Shown here piece after piece: positions 15,941 to 25,936 of a DNA stretch of 33,562 nt. Both the position numbers and the translations under genes were made by a program. Below the pieces are notes generated by a model. That model saw only the letters and a list, made by a program, of their open reading frames with translations, searched no databases and was not told the DNA's origin. The stretch lies in NCBI RefSeq assembly GCF_010500965.1, contig NZ_QVMI01000037.1, positions 1-33,562 on the forward strand, in the 5' to 3' direction. Source of the stretch: Bacteroides sp. 51 (GTDB lineage Bacteria; Bacteroidota; Bacteroidia; Bacteroidales; Bacteroidaceae). The first letter of the stretch is position 1. Each line of letters begins with the position of its first letter.

Positions 15941-17482
15941 TCAATGATTATTAACTGTTTTTAAAACCTCTTCGTTAATTTCAACCCTATATGCCTTATG
16001 CAAGCGTTTCATCCAAGCGGTTTCGAGAAACTTTTCATAGTCCGACATCAAAGGGATTAGTATCTCATTATAATTTTCGGGACCTTTAACTTTCTTCCCT
16101 ATTACCGCAGTAAAAGGGTAGGACGATGGAGATTCGGCACGCTTCTTTTTAAAAACCAAACCATCAACATAAGCATTATCACTTTCTGCAAAGATGCCTT
16201 GCTCTACCTGCACTTGTTGTACGCCTCCAAGGTTAAAGTATTCTTCAATAAATCCCGCCCATTCGTCAAACGGTCTTTTCTTCACTATCTTTTTAGCTTC
16301 GGAGATGATTCCTTTATCGCGTGTATGCAGTACCACACCTCTGAAACGAGGGCGAGACCAGCGATATTTCTTCTTATTTACCGAGAAATAAGCCGATAAT
16401 CCTGCCTGATCCGCCTGAGCTTTATCACCTACTTCCCGACGGGTTATTTCTGACAACAAAAGAGCGTCTTCGTATTCTTGTACCGATAATTGATGTTCCG
16501 GACGCTCGGTTTCCAATGTTCTTTTCTCACAATCTGCAAGCGACTTTGTAACAAAGTCATCAAACTGTCGCTTAAGTCCTTTTGGATTTGACGCTGCAAA
16601 GAAACGAAAATCCGCACCGGTATACGCTTTTCCATCCAGCTCGAAAAGTGTTTTTTCGGTAATGCCTGATTTTAAAAGTTCATTTATATTATCCTGAGCA
16701 GGAGTATAGTTATATGTATCTTTCAGTCGCTGCAAAAACACAGAGTCAGCTCCGTTTCTATACTTCTTCTTCACGCGATTCCGAATCATTGCCTTCTGCT
16801 CCCGATCAGACAGTCCATTTTTTACATCCAGAACTTTTACGATGTGTACTCCCTGCGGAGTGAAAAAAGGAATGGAAACATCTCCTTTCTGCATTGCAGA
16901 AATAATCTTTTCGAACTCCAGTCCGACTTCCATCCGGCCAACTTCAAAACTCCTTTTATCATCAGAGTATTTCTCTACATAATTTTCAAAATCAGCTTCC
17001 GGATTATTCATTAGTTCCGAATATAACTGGCGTATCAGCTGATCGCTTTTCTCCAACTCGGCATTTGAGCAATTCTGCGGAATTTGCTTAAAGATTTGCA
17101 TAACCAGGAATCGCTCTTTCGAATAGAATTGCTTCAATGATTCTTCATACAATGAGATGTCAGGCATGCTTTTATCACTTAAAAAACCTGTCTGCAACGC
17201 CTCACTATATGCTTCAACTTTGATTCGGAACTCTGGCGTAGCGTTCAGACCCAATACTTTCGCTTCAGCAATCTTCAGCTTATCGTCTATAAACAAAGGT
17301 AGAAATTCTTTTACATCTTTATGATTATTGGAGTCCGATGAAGTATACTTCTTATATGCAGATTCAAACTCCGAACGGCTTACCGGCTCATTGTTGATCC
17401 GCAACAATATCGTATCCTGCTGTGCACAAAGATGCACAGCAAAACAACATGTAATGATGATATATAAGAAATACCTTTTCAT
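15941..17482 (-). CDS. Parvulin-type peptidyl-prolyl isomerase, exported
   Basis: About 513 residues from the ATG at 17482, which gives a clean signal peptide (MKRYFLYIIITCCFAVHLCAQQ). Another ATG lies at 17491. The frame is open up to 17533, but that end falls inside the hairpin after guaB. One parvulin domain is recognisable at about residues 110-235 (LVMQIFKQIPQN, ENYVEKYSDDKRSFEVGRMEVGLEFEKII, TPQGVHIVKVLDV). The C-terminal part (RFRGVVLHTRD onwards) looks like a second, degenerate parvulin. I infer a periplasmic foldase for outer-membrane proteins. It heads the envelope-assembly run. Confidence 0.87.
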   Translation of the reverse strand: MKRYFLYIIITCCFAVHLCAQQDTILLRINNEPVSRSEFESAYKKYTSSDSNNHKDVKEFLPLFIDDKLKIAEAKVLGLNATPEFRIKVEAYSEALQTGFLSDKSMPDISLYEESLKQFYSKERFLVMQIFKQIPQNCSNAELEKSDQLIRQLYSELMNNPEADFENYVEKYSDDKRSFEVGRMEVGLEFEKIISAMQKGDVSIPFFTPQGVHIVKVLDVKNGLSDREQKAMIRNRVKKKYRNGADSVFLQRLKDTYNYTPAQDNINELLKSGITEKTLFELDGKAYTGADFRFFAASNPKGLKRQFDDFVTKSLADCEKRTLETERPEHQLSVQEYEDALLLSEITRREVGDKAQADQAGLSAYFSVNKKKYRWSRPRFRGVVLHTRDKGIISEAKKIVKKRPFDEWAGFIEEYFNLGGVQQVQVEQGIFAESDNAYVDGLVFKKKRAESPSSYPFTAVIGKKVKGPENYNEILIPLMSDYEKFLETAWMKRLHKAYRVEINEEVLKTVNNH

Positions 17483-17531
17483 CCTAATCATTTCATAAGA
17501 TAAAGTCAAAAGAGGCAACGCACTGCATAGC

Positions 17532-17572
17532 AAAACACCCGGGTGTATTGACCTGAAAGACCCGGGTGTTTT
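17532..17572 (-). terminator. Terminator or attenuator after guaB
   Basis: Perfect 13-base arms AAAACACCCGGGT and ACCCGGGTGTTTT enclose a 15-base loop, directly after guaB. The terminal A/T runs make a U-tract in both directions. It separates guaB from the envelope genes, which may then depend on read-through or on their own promoter. Confidence 0.85.
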
Positions 17573-17594
17573 CTATCTTAAGGTTATTCGGAAA

Positions 17595-19082
<1,488 letters not shown>

Positions 19083-19099
19083 TTAAAAATTATTGCGTG

Positions 19100-19107
19100 C
19101 AAATATA
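19100..19107 (-). promoter_or_regulatory. Candidate -7 box of guaB
   Basis: Minus-strand TATATTTG fits TAnnTTTG and lies 30 bases before the guaB start codon. No clear TTTG -33 box is seen at the expected spacing. Confidence 0.45.
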
Positions 19108-19164
19108 CGTTTTTTATTCAATTCCTACATGGTTTGGCGCCTTTTTTTATGCAATTTCGGGCAT

Positions 19165-19233
19165 AAAAAAAGCGGTAAGCCTTAATTCCGTCCCAAGTAA
19201 ATTGATTTTGGACAAGGATTACCGCTTACCGCT
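19165..19233 (-). terminator. Terminator after recQ
   Basis: Long imperfect arms of about 23 bases (19171-19193 and 19210-19233), anchored by AGCGGTAA pairing with TTACCGCT. On the minus strand the stem runs into a T-run (19170-19165). It lies 18 bases past the recQ stop. Confidence 0.85.
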
Positions 19234-19250
19234 CTTTTATATAATGTAAA

Positions 19251-21431
19251 CTAATTTGCCATTTCAGAAATAAATTTGATACGCACCAAACGAATCTCAT
19301 CTTCCGAGAAGTCCGAACCTAATTCGTCTAATGCTTCATCAACGCTATCCGTTGTCGATTCCTTGAAATAATCATAAATATCGAGCAAGTGGTCTTCATC
19401 CATTATCTCATTCAGGAAATAGTCGATATTCAGTTTTGTACCCGAATAGACAATAGCTTCGACTTCGTCCAGCAATTCACCGAATTCTATTCCCTTAGAA
19501 ACTGCAATGTCGTCAAGTGCCACTTTACGGTCAATAGCCTGAATTATAGAAACCTTCAGTTTTGATTTATTAGCAACTGTGCGTACCCGCAAATCTTCCG
19601 GACGATCAATTTCGTTTTCCTCGCAATGCACCTTTATCAGCTTACAGAACTCTGTTCCATAACGTTTGGCTTTTCCTGCTCCTACGCCCGGAATATTCTG
19701 TAGCTCATCCAGCGTTACCGGATAAATGGTAGCCATTGCTTCCAATGAAGGGTCCTGGAATATAACGTATGGAGGTACTTCCAACTTCTTGGACAGTTTC
19801 TTACGCAAGTCCTTTAGCATGGAGTAAAGCACGGGATCAACTGCACATGACCCACCACCTCTGGCTGGCGCTTCTTCTTCTACTTCTTCAAAGTCGTTAT
19901 CTTCCGTAATTTTAAACGACTGCGGATTTTTCAGGAATTTACGTCCGGCATCCGTCACCTTAAGTGTTCCGTAGTTTTCTACGTCTTTGCTCAGGTAGCC
20001 GGCTATCAATGCCTGACGGATTACAGCATTCCATACTTTATCCTCTTCGCCCATACCCGACCCAAAAGCCTCCAGGTCTTCATGCAGATGTGCTTGTACT
20101 TCGGAAGTTTCTTTTCCCAGTAGAATATCAATTATATAATCAGTCTTAAAATTTTCTTTTACTGCCATGACCGCTTCGATCACAGTACACAATAGTTCTT
20201 TTGCCTCCACTTGTTTTTTAGGATTTAAACAGTTGTCACAATTTCCACAATTTTCATCTGTATACTCTTCGCCGAAATAGTGTAATAGCAATCTCCGTCG
20301 GCACATCGAAGATTCCGCATAAGCAGCCGTTTCCAACAAAAGTTGTTTACCGATTTCCTGCTCTGCCACTGGTTTGCCTTGCATAAACTTTTCCAGTTTC
20401 TGCAAGTCTTTGTTGGTATAGAAGGTTATACACATTCCTTCTCCACCATCTCTACCGGCACGTCCGGTTTCCTGATAATATCCTTCCAGGCTTTTCGGTA
20501 TATCATAGTGAATTACATACCTGACATCAGGTTTGTCTATTCCCATACCAAAAGCAATGGTCGCAACAATCACGTCCGTTTTTTCCATAAGGAAATCATC
20601 CTGGTTCGTCGTCCGTGTCGACGAGTCCATACCGGCATGATAAGCACGGGCATTAATTCCATTCGCCAGTAGAATCTCGGCCAATTCTTCAACCTTCTTC
20701 CTACTCAAACAGTAAATAATACCGGATTTATCCGGATTGTTTTTAATGAACTTAATAATATCCTTATCTATATTAGTGGTTTTAGGACGCACTTCGTAAT
20801 ATAGATTCGAACGGTTAAATGAAGATTTAAAGACTTGCGCTTCTACCATCCCAAGGTTCTTCTGAATATCATGTTGTACCTTTGGAGTAGCCGTTGCAGT
20901 CAAAGCGATAAGGGGTGCTTTGCCAATCTCGTTAATAATAGGCCGGATACGTCTGTACTCCGGACGGAAGTCATGCCCCCATTCCGATATACAATGTGCT
21001 TCGTCAACCGCATAGAAAGAGATCTTTACGTCTCTGAGAAAATCTACATTTTCTTCTTTGGTGAGTGATTCCGGCGCTACATAAAGTAGTTTCGTTTTCC
21101 CCGCCAAAATGTCAGTCTTTACCTGATCAATAGCACTTTTATTTAAGGAAGAATTGATAAAATGCGCCACACCATCTTCTTCACTGAAGTTACGCATTGC
21201 ATCTACCTGATTCTTCATTAAAGCAATTAACGGAGATATAACGATACCAGTTCCTTCCATTAAAAGAGAAGGCAACTGATAGCACAGCGATTTTCCACCA
21301 CCAGTCGGCATCAAAACAAAGGTATCTTTCCCATCAAGCAGATTTTGTATAATTGCTTCCTGGTTTCCCTTAAATTTATCAAATCCAAAGTGTTCTTTCA
21401 GCTGAATCGCTAAATCGTTCGTCCCTGTCAT
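19251..21431 (-). CDS. recQ: ATP-dependent DNA helicase RecQ
   Basis: 726 residues from the ATG at 21431; a TTG seven codons upstream (21452) is the alternative. RecQ is a 3'-5' helicase for recombination and fork repair. Seen: Walker A PTGGGKS (42-48), DEAH box in AVDEAHCISEWGHDFRP, the helicase C-terminal QETGRAGRDG motif, the RQC zinc cysteines (CRRRLLLHYFGE...CGNCDNC), and an HRDC domain (LYSMLKDLRKKLSKKLEVPPYVIF to IPGVGAGKAKRYG). About 100 further residues of helical C-terminal tail follow. It is downstream of clpX, but with a 165-base gap and its own promoter candidate. Confidence 0.96.
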   Translation of the reverse strand: MTGTNDLAIQLKEHFGFDKFKGNQEAIIQNLLDGKDTFVLMPTGGGKSLCYQLPSLLMEGTGIVISPLIALMKNQVDAMRNFSEEDGVAHFINSSLNKSAIDQVKTDILAGKTKLLYVAPESLTKEENVDFLRDVKISFYAVDEAHCISEWGHDFRPEYRRIRPIINEIGKAPLIALTATATPKVQHDIQKNLGMVEAQVFKSSFNRSNLYYEVRPKTTNIDKDIIKFIKNNPDKSGIIYCLSRKKVEELAEILLANGINARAYHAGMDSSTRTTNQDDFLMEKTDVIVATIAFGMGIDKPDVRYVIHYDIPKSLEGYYQETGRAGRDGGEGMCITFYTNKDLQKLEKFMQGKPVAEQEIGKQLLLETAAYAESSMCRRRLLLHYFGEEYTDENCGNCDNCLNPKKQVEAKELLCTVIEAVMAVKENFKTDYIIDILLGKETSEVQAHLHEDLEAFGSGMGEEDKVWNAVIRQALIAGYLSKDVENYGTLKVTDAGRKFLKNPQSFKITEDNDFEEVEEEAPARGGGSCAVDPVLYSMLKDLRKKLSKKLEVPPYVIFQDPSLEAMATIYPVTLDELQNIPGVGAGKAKRYGTEFCKLIKVHCEENEIDRPEDLRVRTVANKSKLKVSIIQAIDRKVALDDIAVSKGIEFGELLDEVEAIVYSGTKLNIDYFLNEIMDEDHLLDIYDYFKESTTDSVDEALDELGSDFSEDEIRLVRIKFISEMAN

Positions 21432-21497
21432 TGTTTTTAAGTGCTTTTTCAATCATTGTTCGACCTTATTCAAGCTCTCTCTCCATAAGAGCTCAAA

Positions 21498-21528
21498 CAA
21501 AGTTAGAAACAACTTCTAAAATACCAAG
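21498..21528 (-). promoter_or_regulatory. Candidate promoter of recQ
   Basis: On the minus strand CTTG (one base off TTTG), 19 bases, then a perfect -7 TAACTTTG (21505-21498). It would give a leader of about 60 bases to the ATG at 21431. Confidence 0.5.
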
Positions 21529-21596
21529 CAAATTAGCATTAATATTTTTACACGAAACGGTACTATAGTTGCTTCAGAGCCTTTTATTAGCTGATT

Positions 21597-22856
21597 TTAA
21601 GCGGTTTGCAGTCTTTCCAGATTTGCTTTTTCCAGTTGTTTTTTTGCATAATCCAGTGTTACTTCATATGCATTACAATCTTGCGAAGGCAAATCAAACA
21701 TAATATCCATCATTATTGTCTCAACAATAGATCGTAAACCGCGGGCACCTAATTTATATTCAACTGCTTTATCTACAATATAATCGTATACGCCATCCTG
21801 GAAGGTTAGTTTAACTCCATCCATTTCGAAGAGTTTAATATATTGTTTGATAATTGAGTTTTTAGGTTCCGTAAGAATGGCGCGCAATGCATCACGATCC
21901 AACGGTTCCAGATAGGTGAGAATAGGCAAACGACCTATGATCTCCGGAATCAGTCCAAATGATTTCAAATCCTGGGGTGCGATATATTGCAGCATATTAT
22001 CTTTGTCAATCTGAGCTTTACTTCTGGTAGCACTATAGCCCACCACATGTGTGTTTAAACGTTGTGCAATTTTCTTTTCGATGCCATCAAATGCTCCACC
22101 ACAAATGAACAGGATATTTTTCGTATCTACCTGGATCATTTTCTGATCGGGATGTTTACGTCCTCCCTGAGGAGGTACATTAATTATTGATCCTTCAAGC
22201 AACTTCAGCAATCCTTGTTGCACGCCTTCACCGCTCACATCGCGGGTAATGGAAGGATTATCTCCTTTACGGGCTATCTTATCAATTTCATCAATAAACA
22301 CAATTCCGCGTTCTGCTTCGGCTACATTGTAATCTGCCACCTGGAGCAAACGGGTCAGCAGGCTTTCAATATCTTCACCCACATATCCTGCTTCGGTCAG
22401 CACTGTAGCATCTACTATTGTAAATGGTACTTTAAGCAATTTGGCAATAGTACGTGCTAATAGTGTTTTGCCTGTTCCTGTGCTTCCTACCATAATAATA
22501 TTCGATTTTTCAATCTCTACATCATCTTTGGTTTTGTGTTGAAGCAGACGCTTATAGTGATTATAAACAGATACGGATAAGAAACGTTTTGCATCATTTT
22601 GTCCAATCACATACTGGTCCAGAAATTGTTTGATTTCCTGTGGCTTAGGCAAATCTTCCATATTCAGCTTCGTAGAAGCTTTTCCATCACGCCCTGGTTC
22701 ACCCAGTGCCTCACGTGTTATCTCATAAGCCTGTGTCGAACAACTGTCACAGATGTATCCATTCATTCCTGTGATCAGAAATCCGACTTCATTTTCAGAG
22801 CGCCCACAAAAGCTGCACTTCCTTTTATTCTTTTTCCCTGTTTTAGCGTCTTCCAT
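21597..22856 (-). CDS. clpX: ClpX ATPase subunit of the Clp protease
   Basis: 419 residues. The N-terminal zinc-binding domain uses Cys 14, 17, 36 and 39. The AAA+ module has Walker A GSTGTGKT (124-131), the GYVGED pore loop (157-162) and Walker B VFIDEID (186-192). Sensor 2 is in [10 protein letters not shown]. ClpX unfolds tagged proteins and feeds them to ClpP. The ClpP-docking IGF loop of other bacteria appears here as VGY ([10 protein letters not shown]). clpP lies directly upstream, separated by two inverted repeats that may uncouple their expression. Confidence 0.97.
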   Translation of the reverse strand: MEDAKTGKKNKRKCSFCGRSENEVGFLITGMNGYICDSCSTQAYEITREALGEPGRDGKASTKLNMEDLPKPQEIKQFLDQYVIGQNDAKRFLSVSVYNHYKRLLQHKTKDDVEIEKSNIIMVGSTGTGKTLLARTIAKLLKVPFTIVDATVLTEAGYVGEDIESLLTRLLQVADYNVAEAERGIVFIDEIDKIARKGDNPSITRDVSGEGVQQGLLKLLEGSIINVPPQGGRKHPDQKMIQVDTKNILFICGGAFDGIEKKIAQRLNTHVVGYSATRSKAQIDKDNMLQYIAPQDLKSFGLIPEIIGRLPILTYLEPLDRDALRAILTEPKNSIIKQYIKLFEMDGVKLTFQDGVYDYIVDKAVEYKLGARGLRSIVETIMMDIMFDLPSQDCNAYEVTLDYAKKQLEKANLERLQTA

Positions 22857-22872
22857 TCTTTATTTATATTTA

Positions 22873-22944
22873 GAACACAGAGATACAGAAACACGGAGTA
22901 TTTGTTTTCAGTATCGACATTCCGTATTTCTGCACCTCTGTGCT
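22873..22944. repeat. CACAGAG-type imperfect inverted repeat before clpX
   Basis: The arm near 22875-22899 (CACAGAG, then CAGAAA, then ACGGAG) pairs with 22919-22944 with about five mismatches. The loop is about 19 bases. It would form a stem in the clpX leader. It shares the CACAGAG core with the larger element at 29077-29159. Confidence 0.7.
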
Positions 22945-22976
22945 CATATATTCTCTTTATATATTCCTAAAAACTA

Positions 22977-23033
22977 AGAGCCTGTTTAAATTTTCCACAG
23001 AATAAAAGAACGAGCAAAATTTAAACAGGCTCT
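22977..23033. repeat. Perfect 18-bp inverted repeat after clpP
   Basis: Arms AGAGCCTGTTTAAATTTT (22977-22994) and its exact complement (23016-23033) enclose 21 bases. It begins 7 bases past the clpP stop. The stem is stable but has no clean U-tract, so it may be a MITE-like or mRNA-stabilising element as well as a terminator. Confidence 0.8.
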
Positions 23034-23039
23034 AAACGT

Positions 23040-23708
23040 TTATGGTTTACGAATCAGTACTTCATCTACCATTCCATAATCTTTAGCTTCCTGAGCAGTC
23101 ATCCAATAGTCGCGGTCAGAGTCCGCCCATACTTTATCAAACTCAGTATGCGAGTGGTCGGCAATGATAGTATATAATTCTTTTTTAAGTTTAGCTATCT
23201 CACGGGCTGTAATTTCAATATCCGAGGCTTGTCCTTGGGCACCTCCCATAGGTTGGTGAATCATTACGCGTGAATGTTTCAGTGCGGAACGCTTACCTTC
23301 AGCACCTGCCACCAATAATACAGCGGCCATAGAAGCGGCCATACCTGTACATATTGTTGCAACGTCACTGCTAATAAACTGCATGGTGTCATATATACCT
23401 AATCCGGCATATACAGATCCACCTGGTGAATTGATATAGATTGAGATATCTTTGCCCTGATCTACAGAATCAAGATATAGCAATTGTGCTTGCAGTATAT
23501 TGGCGGTCATATCATCGACCGGTGTACCCATGAATATGATACGGTCCATCATCAATCTTGAGAACACATCCATTTGAGCCACATTCAGTTGTCTTTCTTC
23601 CAAAATATACGGACTCAATGAAGCCGTTTGTGAGTTTATAACACCGTCTAAAACTAAACCATTCACTCCCAGATGCTTGGTTGCATATTTTCTAAAATCA
23701 TCTTTCAT
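23040..23708 (-). CDS. clpP: ClpP serine protease subunit
   Basis: 222 residues from the ATG at 23708, which gives the usual Bacteroides-type N-terminus (MKDDFRKYATKHLGVNG). An in-frame ATG 13 codons upstream (23747) adds residues with no family match. The catalytic triad is visible: Ser126 in GMAASMA, His151 in MIHQPMGG and Asp200 in DRDYWM. ClpP forms a 14-subunit chamber that degrades proteins unfolded by ClpX. It sits between tig and clpX, the conserved order. Confidence 0.96.
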   Translation of the reverse strand: MKDDFRKYATKHLGVNGLVLDGVINSQTASLSPYILEERQLNVAQMDVFSRLMMDRIIFMGTPVDDMTANILQAQLLYLDSVDQGKDISIYINSPGGSVYAGLGIYDTMQFISSDVATICTGMAASMAAVLLVAGAEGKRSALKHSRVMIHQPMGGAQGQASDIEITAREIAKLKKELYTIIADHSHTEFDKVWADSDRDYWMTAQEAKDYGMVDEVLIRKP

Positions 23709-23886
23709 AACTCTTCTGATATTTAATGTAACAAAAAGAGGAAGCATTTGACTTCATCTTTATCAAACTAACAAATCTACAAAAAATAAACCATACACAG
23801 CTCATATTGTTTGTTTGAAAGCTTGAACTTTCGTCAAAAGCTTCCTCCTCAGAGGTCATAACAAAATCTATGCCAAAAGATCCGAA

Positions 23887-25242
23887 TTAATTAAGGAGCT
23901 TATTAAATTCGTCAATTGACACAGTTTTGGGATTTAATTTCACTTTTTCTTTTAGTTGCCCTGCCAACTTCATCTCAAGAACGCGGCCAACGATGTTATC
24001 TATGTTTTCTTTCTTTCCTAACATTTCCTTTGCATAATTGTCAAGGATATCATCGGGAATAGTCATCATACCATATTGTGCAAATTGCGCTCTGGTCATA
24101 TTTCTAGCCATGAGGATCACATCTTCCTGTTGAACTTTAAGCTCGTACTCTTTTACCAGTTTTTCTTTGATCATATGCCAGGTTAATTCTTCAATGCTCT
24201 TTTCGTAATGTTCTTCTACGAATCCTTCACCTTTTTCACTATTGCTTTGCAGCATGAACCGTTTCAGTAGAGCATCGGGGAATTCCAGTTTACCAATCTT
24301 CTTGATCAACACGTCGCGAGCATCAATCAGGAATTTGTAATCACTGTCTACTACAAATTGTCCGGCAATTGACTCTTTCACTTTAGCACGGAATTCTTCT
24401 TCGCTCTTCACTGTATCTTCACCAAATACCTGGTCAAACAGTTCCTGGTTAAGTTCGCCGTCTACAAAACGAGTAATTTCTTCCACCTGGAAGCTGAAGT
24501 CGGAAGTTAATCCGGCCGCCTCGGCCTTATCTATATGTAGCAATGATGCGATCTCTGCCTCATGTCCTTCATAGGCCGTATTGGGATTAAAAACCAATAC
24601 ATCATTTACTTTAACACCGTTGAAGAGGGCTTTTTGTGCTTCATCCTTTATATATGAGGGCATAATCACTGCGCCTTCTACCTGAATTCCACCTTCTTTT
24701 GTACTTCCGTTCTCATCTAATTCTGCAATGAGCCCTTTCAGCATATCTTTCTCTTCGTAAGATTCTACTTTTTCGTATTTACCGTTACGTTGAGTGTATG
24801 TTTTAACCTGGTTGTCTACCATTTCATCAGTTACATCGATAGTATAGTAGTCTACTTTATCCTTACCAGTAATTTTTACTTCAAATTCGGGTGCAATGGC
24901 CAGGTCGAATACGAATTCAAAATCGTCCATTGTATCAAAGTCAATATCAGGCTGTTTTTCTTCGTTTGGCATCGGTTCACCAAGAATATTGATGTTATTC
25001 TCTTTGATATATCCGTAAATTTCGTTAGAAAGCAACTTGTTCACTTCTTCAGCTACTACAGATTTACGATACATCTTCTGTATCAGGCTCATAGGTACCA
25101 TTCCTTTACGAAATCCGGGAACCTGAGCTTTCTGGCGTAATGTTTTCAACGATTTGCTAACTTGCTCCTGATAATCCGCTTTTTCTACCTTCACAGTAAG
25201 TAAAGCACTTACTTTGTCAATGTTTTCTAATGAAACGTTCAT
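23887..25242 (-). CDS. tig: Trigger factor, ribosome-associated chaperone
   Basis: 451 residues. The N-terminal ribosome-binding domain (about 1-115) carries the L23-docking signature as GFRKGMVP (43-50). The middle domain corresponds to the FKBP-like PPIase but is weakly conserved, which is common in Bacteroidota. The C-terminal helical arms start near residue 265. Trigger factor shelters nascent chains at the exit tunnel. A near-perfect promoter lies upstream, and clpP follows after 178 bases. Confidence 0.95.
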   Translation of the reverse strand: MNVSLENIDKVSALLTVKVEKADYQEQVSKSLKTLRQKAQVPGFRKGMVPMSLIQKMYRKSVVAEEVNKLLSNEIYGYIKENNINILGEPMPNEEKQPDIDFDTMDDFEFVFDLAIAPEFEVKITGKDKVDYYTIDVTDEMVDNQVKTYTQRNGKYEKVESYEEKDMLKGLIAELDENGSTKEGGIQVEGAVIMPSYIKDEAQKALFNGVKVNDVLVFNPNTAYEGHEAEIASLLHIDKAEAAGLTSDFSFQVEEITRFVDGELNQELFDQVFGEDTVKSEEEFRAKVKESIAGQFVVDSDYKFLIDARDVLIKKIGKLEFPDALLKRFMLQSNSEKGEGFVEEHYEKSIEELTWHMIKEKLVKEYELKVQQEDVILMARNMTRAQFAQYGMMTIPDDILDNYAKEMLGKKENIDNIVGRVLEMKLAGQLKEKVKLNPKTVSIDEFNKLLN

Positions 25243-25298
25243 TCCGACAACTATTTATTTAATTTATACTTTTTCTTTTTACACTTCAAACGAGCGTG

Positions 25299-25329
25299 CA
25301 AAATTAGCGTTAATCTTTTAATTATCAAA
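25299..25329 (-). promoter_or_regulatory. Promoter of tig
   Basis: Minus-strand TTTG (25329-25326), exactly 19 bases, then TAATTTTG (25306-25299). Both boxes match the Bacteroides primary-sigma consensus. The leader would be about 50 bases. Confidence 0.75.
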
Positions 25330-25638
25330 CAAGATTTTCGATTTATTTCTCTAGGGCAACCTCAACGGTCAACAGCAAAAAAGGTTTCATCCGGGTAATA
25401 ATCATTCATTTTCAAAAAAAACAAAAGAAAAATATTGCATTTCCAAATTTAATGCTTTCCTTTGTTGCTTGAGGACTAATGGGATATGATTAGTTTCATG
25501 ATTTCTACTCCACAAGGTTTTTACTTTCCGTTTCCAGACGCTTTTGTAAACTCTCTCTGTCGATTTTTAATCTTTTCTATATTTCCCCATCAGTTCCGGA
25601 GAGTTTTATTTTTTTATTTATTTTTTATTGTTTTTATT

Positions 25639-25884
25639 ATGAATATTTACGTTGGAAACCTAAACTACCGTATTAAGGAAGCAGATCTACAACAAATTAT
25701 GGAAGATTATGGAGCAGTATCTTCAGTTAAAGTTATCACAGACCGCGAAACCGGCAAATCTAAAGGATTCGGCTTTGTAGAGATGTCTGATGATAATGAG
25801 GGCGCCAAAGCAATTGCTGAACTTAACGGTGCAGAATACGAAGGACGCACCATGGTAGTTAAAGAAGCTAGACCTAAATTCTAA
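25639..25884 (+). CDS. Small RNA-binding protein with one RRM
   Basis: 81 residues from the ATG at 25639. The frame is open upstream to 25486, but that part is T-rich, hydrophobic and non-family, so it is leader. The protein is a single RNA recognition motif: RNP2 IYVGNL (3-8) and RNP1 KGFGFVEM (42-49), with the aromatic residues that stack on RNA. Such proteins are common in Bacteroides, which I know to rely on RRM proteins rather than Hfq for some RNA regulation. The leader just before the ATG is unusually T-rich. A strong terminator follows, so the gene is monocistronic. Confidence 0.93.
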   Translation: MNIYVGNLNYRIKEADLQQIMEDYGAVSSVKVITDRETGKSKGFGFVEMSDDNEGAKAIAELNGAEYEGRTMVVKEARPKF

Positions 25885-25905
25885 AGAATAGAATATAGAC
25901 ATTGT

Positions 25906-25936
25906 AAAAAGGGCTTTTTGAAAAAGCCCTTTTTTT
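25906..25936 (+). terminator. Terminator after the RRM gene
   Basis: AAAGGGC and GCCCTTT stems flanked by A and T runs, ending in seven T. It lies 22 bases past the stop codon. Confidence 0.9.

Noticed and set aside
15885-15944. Extension of the lipoprotein gene to a TTG
   Set aside because: It would hide the lipoprotein signal that the ATG at 15884 exposes, and the start would overlap the previous gene's stop.
23709-23747. Upstream ATG as the clpP start
   Set aside because: The 13 extra residues have no match to ClpP; the next ATG gives the expected N-terminus.
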